A model generated the notes under the pieces. It searched no databases. It worked only from the letters and a program-made list of their open reading frames with translations, and was not told where the DNA came from. A stretch of DNA of 64,000 nucleotides from Wyeomyia smithii (lineage: Eukaryota; Arthropoda; Insecta; Diptera; Culicidae). A program made the position numbers and the translations under genes. Below are positions 11,488 through 20,008 of this stretch, piece by piece (position 1 is the first letter of the stretch; each line of letters starts with the position of its first letter). The stretch is taken from contig NC_073696.1 of NCBI RefSeq assembly GCF_029784165.1, positions 85,493,215 to 85,557,214 of the forward strand, written 5' to 3'.

Positions 11488-11661
11488 CTAAAGTCGCTTT
11501 TTACTCGGGGGATACGTGCCGCGTAAAAAACGCGTAAATTCCGGAATCCGCGTAAAAAAAAACGCGTAAATTTCGAAATCCGCGTAAAAAAACCGCGTTA
11601 ATTCCGGAATCCACGTAAAACAAAGCCGCGTAAATAATCCGCGTAAAAAGCGACCTTAGTT
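11488..11661. mobile_element. Minisatellite-bearing MITE (CGCGTAAA repeats)
   Basis: Inverted ends ACTAAAGTCGCTTTTTAC (left) and ACTAAGGTCGCTTTTTAC (right, inverted) enclose about four and a half tandem units of roughly 30 bp, each of the form CCGCGTAAAAAACGCG followed by TAAATTCCGGAAT. The units themselves are palindromic around CGCG and CCGG. It lies within the hAT element. Confidence 0.7.
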
Positions 11662-12052
11662 TACTATTTTTTTACTTCTAAAGTTTTGAAGAGCTTGCAC
11701 CCTCCCCCCTATTTGAATTTCTGGCTACGCCCATGTCTCGTCATTGTCCGTACAAGTTAGATTAAGCGAAAATGATCATCTTTCAATTTTTCAACAATTT
11801 TCAAGAGGATTTCGTGGGAGAGTGAACAAGCATCGAAGTCTCTCTCAACAACGGCAAGGCCAATTTATTTATTTTTTCAGTTCTGGCATCATTGTAGAGT
11901 TTTTTTTTTCTTCATCTATTTCATTGTGGAGTATAAATGCCAATGCAAGGTAAATATCGATAACTATCAATAACGCTGAATGCTCAACGATTCTATCGAT
12001 AGCCGTCAACTATCGATACTATCAATAATTATCGATATATTTTCCAACCTTA

Positions 12053-12997
12053 CCCTGGAAGTGGTCTTACAGCAAAGAGCTATTTTTTCCAAACAATACG
12101 ATTATAGTATCTGCCAGACAATTGTGCATATTGATGCTACTAACAACTTTGTAGAATATAGTGAAGGCCTAGAAAATAGTAAAAAATATGTTTCTTATTT
12201 TTTTCTTCACATATAGTAAGCATGTTTTTTTGAAAAATGTGTTCTGACAGGACTTTTTTTTAATAAAAACTCTCTAAGTCGAATTTCGTGTGGGAATAAC
12301 GATCACCAAGCACATTCATTTTTCGAACTATCGGCAGTCATTGAAAAACGATCGCTTGATCAGTACATTTCAGTCGACAGTGCTAAAAAAATAATGGATA
12401 GAAAAGCCCAGAAAAAGGCCAGTGTTTGAACATGTGAACTATACCTCAAAGATCAAATGAGCCTGGTAGGCCTATCTAACTCTGTAAAACCTTAGGTAGG
12501 AGGCTGTGCTGATAGCAATTATAGGAGATTAATTGGACATTTTGGGTCAAATATAGGACCCAGATTACCATATCGTCGCAGGGCTAGTCCATTGGCCGCG
12601 TGCCAGCCCTCTAAGCGATTCTTCTACAAGATTCGCCATCTTTACCATCAACACCAAGCAAAGACAGCACACCAGTCCGATTCAGATCATCCGAAGATCT
12701 CCGAAAGACGAGACGAGTGAACGACCCGTGTTACGGCGAAAGTTCGCTGAATTCCTCAATGGTTGCGACCTGGGAGGCGGATAAATGCGGAAACACCAGT
12801 GTGTAGGCGATGTGACGACATAGATTACCGAAAGTCATCCGGAGTAGAGCATCCGTAGCAGAATACAGCCAGGGAAGTGTATGTAATAATTAGCATGTGA
12901 TTAGACTCAAGACCAAAAATGCATGTATACAGAATAACAAAGAGCGGACCACGTGGTAGATAGATAGTTAGGATACTCCCCCTTTACAGTAAATATA
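12053..12997. other. No gene recognised
   Basis: The part 12580-12860 is less AT-rich than its neighbourhood but contains stops in all frames and no motif I can name. The rest is AT-rich non-coding sequence. Confidence 0.3.
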
Positions 12998-13054
12998 TAC
13001 AGGGTGGCAACGTGAAAGTGATACACTTTTTTAGTCATTGCAAGTCATTGCAAG

Positions 13055-13406
13055 TCGAGCGGGGGCCTAGTGTGGTTGGTAACGTCTCCGCCAACCACGC
13101 TCGACGCCTGGGTTCGAATCCCACCGCCGACATAGGTGTCGATGGTTGTGAGGTGGCGTAATCCACTCACAACCAACCCAACTGGTCTAGATTCAATCCT
13201 AGCCGACACCGGGAGATTTTCTGAGGCGAAAAATCTCTGGGATCACGCCTTCCATCGCATGAGGAAGTAAAGCCGTTGGCGCCGGTCCGTTAATAAACGG
13301 GTCGTGAGTTAGGGTCCTGGGTGTGGAGTCGCCTCCCTGGGCGTCGGTGATTGGCCACAACAGTGGCGGAACTAGACCGACGGAAAACAAGCGAGAAAAA
13401 AAAAAA
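13055..13406 (+). mobile_element. tRNA-derived SINE, Feilai-like, full length
   Basis: Starts with GCGGGGGCC and has an RNA polymerase III box A (TAGTGTGGTTGG, 13068-13079) and a perfect box B (GGTTCGAATCC, 13111-13121), as in a tRNA. A tRNA-unrelated body and an A-rich tail (about 13395-13406) follow. Direct repeats AGTCATTGCAAG flank it at 13043-13054 and 13407-13418. A second copy at 34715 is nearly identical, so the family was recently active. It is inserted in the mariner element. The name Feilai is from memory of Aedes SINEs; another tRNA SINE family is possible. Confidence 0.85.
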
Positions 13407-14060
13407 AGTCATTGCAAGCCACACGTACAACTTCGTTCGGCATTTCGTCCCAAATCTTCATCAAACTATTTTCAAATGTGTCCAAACTTAAATGCCTAAC
13501 GTCGTCCAATTTTCTAAGCATGTATCCCCAGCTACTAAGGTCTAGCGGGTACGAATCCGGTGACGATGCAGACCATTCAGAGGAACTGATGAAACCAGGC
13601 AAATTCTGCTCACACTATTTCTGAACGATCATTGCCTTATGCGCTGGTGGTGAATCCTGTTGAAAGCTGTCTTTCCCAAAAACCCAAACCATCACAGCTG
13701 ACGTTTTTTGATGTCGCTCGACTGCTCTTTTATCAACTGGTAAATCACGAAGACATGCTCCATTAACATTTTGCATGGAAGTATGGCTCATGTTCATTTC
13801 ACACGCAATTTTTCTTGCCGAACGGGCTGGATTCCGCCGGAAACGTTCCTTCACTGCGTTTGATGACCGATGGAGTCCGAACACTCCGTTTTTCACCAGG
13901 TTTCTTCATGGGAACAACCGTGCCTGTATCCTTGAGACGCTTGATGGTCCTAGACGAATAATCTGCTTAAATAGTGTGACAGCTTCCTCCTGATCTCGAT
14001 GTTAGTCAATCTTTGCAGGTACAAGACCCTTATTTGTTCTCTGCATTGCATTTTTCTTGA
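13407..14060 (-). pseudogene. Mariner-family transposase remnant
   Basis: Read on the minus strand, the segment 13896-13615 gives RRNPARSARKIACEMNMSH (helix-turn-helix region) and later QQDSPPAHKAMIVQK. The next frame (13602-13410) gives PGFISSSEWSASSPD, PLDLSSWGYMLRKLDDVRHL and KIWDEMPNEVVRVACNDF. The pair 'DSPPAHK' and 'SPDSYPLD' are the second and third catalytic motifs of the Tc1/mariner superfamily, and the spacing suggests a DD37D-like mosquito group, tentatively. The middle of the protein is deleted and frames change several times, so it is not functional. Confidence 0.8.
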
Positions 14061-14451
14061 GAGCGGAACTGAAAACTGACTGTATTTACTCCGAATAACC
14101 AGTAAAAACGTCACTCTTTCAAAAAATACTCAGATGTTTGTCATGCTGTGACAGAAAATACATCGAGGGGCATTCGATACGTGTATCACTTCTATGTTGC
14201 AACTCTGTAAAAGAGATCCAACTGATTTTTCGTCCTTACGGCCGACCCTAAAAATCTTTGCTAATCTTGAAGAGTGTTCGAGAGAAACATTTCCAATTTC
14301 AAATGCGGTTAGTTTTAAATGGATTTTCTTTGCTCTTGCAGCACTCGATTAGAAAATCATCAACGCATCCGCCCAAATGTAGGAAATTATAATTTGATTA
14401 TTCGATTATTCGACTATTGTGCCGTTGCCTTGTTGAAACGCAGATTTCGGC

Positions 14452-14600
14452 CTCTGATTGGTCGCTTGATGCTTGCTTTCCTAAGCACGGTCGATAGAAT
14501 ATCACTAGTTAACCAGGAATGCACTCTATGGGTTATATAAGGGCCTGCTTTTGTCCAAACCAATCAATCTACTAGTGGATGGCCACTCGGACGGTTCTAA
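14452..14600 (+). promoter_or_regulatory. Promoter-like segment without a downstream gene
   Basis: Contains CTGATTGGTC (14454), an inverted CCAAT box, and GGTTATATAAGG (14531-14542), a good TATA element, followed by a less AT-rich stretch with CCAATCAATC. It looks like a strong core promoter, but no coding frame follows within 1 kb. It could be a displaced host promoter copy or part of an element. Confidence 0.25.
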
Positions 14601-14771
14601 CTAAGCATCGGGTCCAGCCGCACTACTTCTTTCTCCAGTGAAAAAACTGCCTGTGTGCAGTAGCGGCAGCATCAGCAGTAGGTGCATTGGCCAACATTTC
14701 ATCTAGTGAAAACCTAGAGACCCGTATTTTGGCAACACACAAACGGGGATGTTGGCAATCAAAATCTGTTC

Positions 14772-14966
14772 AAGCTGTAATACACTCTTTGACCAAGCGT
14801 CAAATATTTGCTACTTTTTGACAGATTTTTATTTGGTCAAAGATAATTGTTTGTCACTCTCCAATTTTTACATGGGGTAAACAACAACCATCATGTCAAA
14901 TAAATTTGACCATTGTGTCAGAAGGTCAAATATTTGACCATTGGTCAAAGAATGTAATACAGGCTT
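14772..14966. mobile_element. MITE with TTTGACC-type long inverted ends
   Basis: Left end (14773-14810) and inverted right end (14927-14966) share about 38 bp with few mismatches, containing CTCTTTGACCAAG and GTCAAATATTTG on the left against TTCTTTGACCAAT and GTCAAATATTTG on the right. The interior is under 120 bp and non-coding. I could not fix a TSD. Confidence 0.7.
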
Positions 14967-15543
14967 TAGAATTTAAATTTTCAGTGTAAAAACAGCTTTC
15001 CACTGTGTTATCAGAAAGGTGCCGGAAATAGCACAGCGGTGCGATTTACATCATATCCGTTGTTAAATAAACAACAAATTGTCTTTTTGAGGACAAATTG
15101 AATATTTAATTTAAAGAGTTAATATTTTTTCGTTCATTCATCACACTTCATTAATAATTTAACATCAGTAAGCAATTCTTTGAATAATTTACACTAAGGT
15201 TACGATAGGCTATCTTATCAATATTTTTAACTTTTATCCAACACTATTTATTAGTGTAAATCTCTGGACATAAGGTTAGAAAAAAAAATTTAAAATGGCA
15301 ACGGAAGTCGATTTACGGCCTATTATTATCATACCGGTTCCGGCAACACTCATATCAGCTTTGATATCTTTGGCTATTTTCAAGGAACATACGTAAGAAC
15401 TAACGGTACAACGTAAGAACTAACGAATATATATTAAACAGGACACAAACACTTATGGTTCTTACAATGTAAAAATTACCTTTTTCAACCGACCGGTTTC
15501 GGGAGAAACTGTTACCCATCTACAGGGCGATGTCCAACTAATT

Positions 15544-15840
15544 CAGCGGTTCGCAACCTGGGGTACGTGAGAGCCTTCGGGGAGTACGCGAAAGAAAAAT
15601 CAGTATTGGCGGACAAAGCAATTTTTTAAACACTTCATTTGTTGTTCAAACTTGCTCTTAAAACATGACTGTAGCAATCAACCAAATCACAGTTCAATAT
15701 GAAACTTAAACTAGACTACCCACAACATGATCTACCACTACTCTCTCCCACTCTGCGAGAACATTCCAAGCCAGGGGGTACAATTGATTTGGAAAAAATC
15801 GTCAAAGGGTACGCGGACAAAAAAAGGTTGAGAACCGCTG
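15544..15840. mobile_element. hAT MITE with perfect 8-bp TSD
   Basis: A 297-bp non-coding element with ends CAGCGGTTCGCAACCT (left) and CAGCGGTTCTCAACCT (right, inverted). It is flanked by the exact octamer AACTAATT on both sides (15536-15543, 15841-15848). Both the TSD length and the CAG-GGTT-CAACC type of end fit the hAT superfamily. It is inserted in the 3' region of a Penelope-like element. Confidence 0.9.
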
Positions 15841-15860
15841 AACTAATTAATTGGAGAGAC

Positions 15861-16231
15861 TTACAGTTTCAGTTTGGTAAGGTGGAAAAGAGGCGATAAT
15901 ATGGGAGCATCATGTTCGTCCTTAAGCGGCTGTTCCGATGTTATGATATGCAGCGACTCCCATGCATTAAATTGCGACGATTTTCCAACACTTTTTGAAT
16001 TTTTTGCGTTGTCACAATCAGCATTGTTTGGAGGGAGATATTATGACTTGCCACACTTGAGTCGTTGGTTCGTCTGTTGGCTACAGCTTTCTTGTGTTCT
16101 TTTAGACGAGCTTTGAACTTGCGCCGGATTTGGCCAATGTACACAGTTGCACAATCCTGGCATTCTATTCTGTAGATTCCCGGCTTTTCATTAGGCGGAA
16201 TTTTATCTTTCGCTTTAGGAGCCATCCACAT
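15861..16231 (-). pseudogene. Penelope-like retroelement, GIY-YIG endonuclease fragment
   Basis: The minus strand from 16231 reads KDKIPPNEKPGIYRIECQ then DCATVYIGQIRRKFKARLKE and HKKAV, the GIY and YIG motifs with the CX2C insert and conserved Arg of Penelope-type endonucleases. After SSVASHNIS the frame shifts by one base, and the other frame continues with SSQFNAWESLHIITSEQPL and PILSPLF to a stop at 15861-15863, the normal end of these proteins. The reverse transcriptase is absent; at 16219-16231 the fragment is cut by a MITE end. The sequence further down (15485-15535), with ACCGGTCGGTTGAAAAAGG on the minus strand, resembles the 3' region of such elements, now split by the hAT MITE. Confidence 0.75.
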
Positions 16232-16262
16232 ACCACGTGGACAGATTTTTAACGATTTTTAG
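16219..16262. repeat. Truncated end of the GGGGCCATCCAC MITE family
   Basis: GAGCCATCCACATACCACGT followed by GGACAGATTTTTAACGAT matches the ends of the MITE at 10116-10294, including its ATACCAC segment. The rest of the element is missing. It abuts the Penelope-like fragment and marks where that fragment is truncated. Confidence 0.65.
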
Positions 16263-17548
16263 AATAAACGATAGTTTGGCTTTCAAAATCGGCAGCGCAA
16301 GTCGAAGCAGAATGGGAAACCAATTCATGATTGTGTGCTACCAAAGATCTATGACGTGCCAACGAGAATATGTCTATAATTATACTACTCACGTTGGCCT
16401 TTTTCCGCGCGAAATGAATAAATTGGAAGCTAAAATTAACCATTATTAAATGCCTCGAAGGAGAAAATCATCAATTCGTAAAAGTAGCGTGAACATCTAA
16501 CACTTGCTAGACATAAAGCCATCACAATTACATGCGGCTCATCCTGTACTATTAAATATTTTAATTTACAACAGCCATAAACCGCATCGCATGGTGGTGA
16601 TGGTGACGAAATACTCAAATTAAATCGTCCGTCAACCGCAATGAAACTCAGTGAAGCGCGGAGACGACAAATGTCGCGAAAGAGTTTCCGAAGAGACATT
16701 AACACTATTTCCCGCTTTCCGGCTGTCATAAATATGTATCTCGTTTGGTAGGATGCAACTGAATACATTAACGGAAAGAAGCATGCAGAGTGGAAAAAAT
16801 TGTCAGCTTTAGAAGTGGCTCACATATTAACATTTCGTTTTGTTCAGTTTATGACTATTCAGAGCGATTCAACGGAATTCAAAAAAAAACCTCTGAAAAA
16901 ATATATAGGAAAACAAAAAAAAACACTTGTATCATTTCGTACCTTAAAATTTGCAATTACCCAACGAGCGCTTACATTTTGTTAATTCCTCCTTTAAAAT
17001 ATCCTTCATTCAATGAGTAGTATCGCATGTAAATGGTAAGCTATCGGTGTGTACATAGATGTATATCTAATTGTAACCTTAAAGTTTCCACTCCTCTACT
17101 CTTCATTGAAAGAAAAAACCGATACCTGCTCTACGAATGGAGAAACTTTCTATGTGGAAAGATTCATCTGCATCATGGCAAGTGTGAACTAATAGACATA
17201 GTTTGAATCGACGAAATTCCATTAATCGAACAAACATCGTAATAATTTAACTTTTGATCAAAGGAATTTCAGATTTTGTCACGCGGCAAGCAATGAAATT
17301 TACTATCTGCATCTTTGCCGGGAGTTTCCGGCTGTATAAATATTTCTGTTCGTCGCATACTTTCGATTCAAGCGTCGTGTGGTTTCGAATAGACCACCAC
17401 CGCGTTGAAAATCTACTTGGGACGGAAAGTAACGCGAAACTGTCACTTTGCTGATGCCATGGACGCTACATTAAGAGAGTTGGAAGGTTGGTTCATAAAA
17501 TTGATCTTCCATACTCTAGAAACTGTTTGATTTTTTTCCTTGTACCAT
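16263..17548. other. No gene recognised
   Basis: Moderately AT-rich. The minus-strand open frame 16436-16768 and others have no recognisable domain. I see no repeat pair with the rest of the window here. Confidence 0.3.
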
Positions 17549-17613
17549 ACATTTATATAAGTGTAGTCCTTGATAGATAGTTAGCTTCATGATTCATGAA
17601 TAAAAATTTTATA
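17549..17613 (+). repeat. Direct repeat flanking the Helitron, left copy
   Basis: ACATTTATATAAGTGTAGTC and the following CTTGATAGATAGTTAGCT recur at 19157-19217, immediately right of the Helitron, with a 2-bp gap and one substitution over the first 40 bp. The remainder, ending in AATAAAAATTTTATA, is also similar. Helitrons make no TSD, so this is unexpected. Confidence 0.75.
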
Positions 17614-17696
17614 TCTATACCTATAAAAAAGCAGTCCGGTCTGTCTGTCTGTCTGATCCATATAGGCTCGGAAACTACCAAACCGATCGACGTGAA

Positions 17697-18205
17697 AATT
17701 TGTATGTAGGGGTTTTAGGGGCCGAGAAAGGTTTTCATGATAGTTTGAGACCCCTCCCTCTTCTGGAAGGGAGGGCCCCCATACAAATTAAACACAAATT
17801 TCTGCACATCTCAAAAACTAACCAAGCAAATGAAACCAAATTTGGCATGTGGATGTTTTTAGGAGTGACAAATATGTCCATATTAGTTCGACACCCCTCC
17901 CTCTCCTGGAAGGGAGGGGTTCCATACAAGTGAAACTCAAATTCCTGCATATCTAGAGAACTAACCAAGTAAATAGAACCAAATTTGGTAGGTGGATGTT
18001 TTTAAGGGTTACAAATATATCCATAATGGTTTGACACCCCTACCTCTTCTATAAGGGAGGGGTCCCATATAAATGATACTCTAATTTCGCACAGCTCGAG
18101 AACCAATCAAGCAAATATAACCAAATTTGGCAAGTGAATGTTTGTAGATGTAACAAACATGTCCATAATGTTTCGACACCCTTCCTTCTTCTGGCCTGTC
18201 TCCAA
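17697..18205 (+). repeat. Tandem array, about 142-bp unit
   Basis: The motif CCAAATTTGG recurs at 17836, 17979 and 18121, spacing 143 and 142 bp. Each unit also has 'gacacccctccctc' with an inverted 'gggaggggt' a few bases later, a small hairpin. About three and a half units. Confidence 0.9.
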
Positions 18206-18850
18206 ATGCCATTTTTAAATCCAAGATGGCGACTTCCCGTTTCTGAAAACAAGCGGCAAATGACCAAATACCACCCAATATGAGTATTTCTGGAATTGTT
18301 ATGATGCACTGAAGTCACAAATCGACCTCAGACAACATTTTGAATTGTAAGATGGCGACTTCCGGTGTCTGAAAATCAGCCGAAAATGACCAAATTTCAC
18401 CCAATATGAGTGTTTCTTCAACCAGAATGACACTCAGAGGCCAAAAACTGTCCCCTAATGCCATTTTGAAATCCAAGATGGCGACTTCCGGTGTCTGAAA
18501 AACAGCGGCAAATGACCAAATATCACCCAATATGAGTATTTCCGGGATTTTTATGATGCACTGAAGCCACACTTCGACCTCAGACAACATTTTGAATTGT
18601 AAGATGGCGACTTCCGGTGTCTAGAAAACAGCCGAAAATGACAAAATACCACTCAATATGAGTGTTTCTTCAACCAGATTGACGCTCAGAGGCCAAAAAT
18701 TGTCTCCTAATGCCATTTTAAAATCCAAGATGGCGACTTACGGTTTCTGAAAAATAGCCTGAAGTGACCAAATACCACCCAATATGTGTATCACCGGATC
18801 CAGAATGATGCAAGTAGCTAAAAATTGACCTCGGACACCAGTTTGAATTG
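18206..18850 (+). repeat. Tandem array, exact 126-bp period
   Basis: AAGATGGCGACTT starts at 18223, 18349, 18475, 18601 and 18727, a constant 126-bp spacing. Alternate units look more alike (CAACCAGAATGAC versus ATTTTTATGATGC), hinting at a 252-bp higher-order dimer. Diverged relatives occur at 37040-37540 and near 41970 and 42590. Confidence 0.9.
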
Positions 18851-19156
18851 TTAAATGGCAACTTCTGGGAAACAGCCGAAAATAACCGAATACTACTACA
18901 TATGGATATTTCCGTAATCAAAATGATGTATAGAAGCCAAGCATTGACCCTGGACACCATAACTGAAATGCATTCAATATATTTCCGGAATAGCTGTGAT
19001 GTACAAACGCCAAAAGTCGAGGATGTTGTCATTCCGATAAAACCAATCATTTTAAATGATATAAACAAATCGCAAGGAATCAATGAATTTGAAATGTTTA
19101 AAATTATTAAATTGAACACTAAAATAGGCGAGACGAAGTTTGCCGGGTCAGCTAGT

Positions 19157-19217
19157 ACATTTATAAGTGTCGTCCTTGATAGATAGTTAGCTACAAGAGG
19201 AATAAAAGTTATAAAAG
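19157..19217 (+). repeat. Direct repeat flanking the Helitron, right copy
   Basis: Partner of 17549-17613: ACATTTATAAGTGTCGTCCT then TGATAGATAGTTAGCT. Confidence 0.75.
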
Positions 19218-20008
19218 CGGAAGTTGCCGGCATAGCTAAAAAAATTACTCGTGGAAAACGAAATGGTTTCTCGGGAATACACTCATGCATACTGATTTTA
19301 TTTCCTCGGTGTTTTACGAATCTATCCAGCGGGTACGCTTACTTATCGTACAATCCCGTGACGCTGCTTTTAGTAGTGGAAACATACATTTTCACTTATT
19401 TCGTCGTTGCACCATCAATCAAATTTTCATGCATGATATTTATTTCGGAATTTCGAAATTTACAACATGTACTCACCCAAGCTGTAACCGCGTTGACATC
19501 AGTTAATGCGTTCACGATTGGTTATAGGTGTCTGGGTTGGGTTTCGGCTGGTGGAGAAGTAAAAACCAAATGTGTCCGATTTATCTGTCGCTAGCAGAGT
19601 ATACAAATTTATTTTCAATTTTATAGGAAGATTTAACTTTTACTTGTATGACAAATTTTGTTTTTTGTCGTTTAAACAAATTACTTTGTAAAGCAAAATG
19701 CAAAGATCTTTGAATATAGTTTAAAACCGTTCCAAAATCGGTCCTCAGACTGGAAAGCTTTTGACACCATGAAAATCGTCACGGTATAGAGAGTGAGAGG
19801 CATCGCCCTCCAACTGCCATCAACTAACACTTTGAAGGAAAATCGACTCGGGTGGATGGATCCTGCTCCCTGTCTATTTACATATGAATATCTTCGAGAT
19901 GTTTCACAAGTTATGCAAATGTTTTAAAATGAAAAACAAACAACGCTGGACTAAGAGCAATGATTAAAGGTCGGACAAAGCAGTGCCAGCAGTGCCCAGA
20001 CAACAGCG

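Larger units (their letters stand above)
10345..12052 (+). mobile_element. hAT-type DNA transposon, degraded, with nested insertions
   Basis: The ends are short imperfect inverted repeats, TAGGGATGGAAAATATC on the left and TAAGGTTGGAAAATATATC on the inverted right. Both are followed by many copies of ATCGATA-type subterminal repeats, a hAT habit. The flanking octamers CCTTGGAG (10337) and CCCTGGAA (12053) match at 6 of 8 positions, compatible with an aged 8-bp TSD. Inside is a hAT dimerisation-domain remnant, interrupted by a Ty3/gypsy fragment and a minisatellite MITE. Boundaries are tentative. Confidence 0.6.
13000..14207 (-). mobile_element. Mariner-family transposon, inactive, with SINE inserted
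   Basis: Inverted terminal repeats of about 28 bp: the left end starts CAGGGTGGCAACGTGAAAG and the inverted right end CAGAGTTGCAACATAGAAG, both continuing TGATACAC. TA dinucleotides flank both sides (12998-12999, 14208-14209), the TSD expected of Tc1/mariner elements. The transposase gene lies on the minus strand and is decayed. A 352-bp SINE inserted near the left end accounts for much of the interior. Confidence 0.85.
17614..19155 (+). mobile_element. Non-autonomous Helitron composed of minisatellites
   Basis: The left terminus is TCTATACCTATAAAAAAG, preceded by A, and the right terminus is GCCGGGTCAGCTAG, followed by T. These are the 5'-TC and CTRR-3' ends and the A/T insertion site of Helitrons. 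No Rep/helicase coding region is present. The body holds TCTG microsatellite repeats near the 5' end, four units of a 142-bp repeat, then five units of a 126-bp repeat. Rolling-circle transposition from an autonomous partner is assumed. Confidence 0.75.

Noticed and set aside
13068..13121. Functional tRNA gene
   Set aside because: Box A and B are present, but the sequence does not fold into a tRNA, and it is followed by a SINE body, tail and TSD.
18718..19290. 190-codon minus-strand open frame
   Set aside because: It runs through the 126-bp tandem array and Helitron end and has no domain; it is a by-product of repeats.
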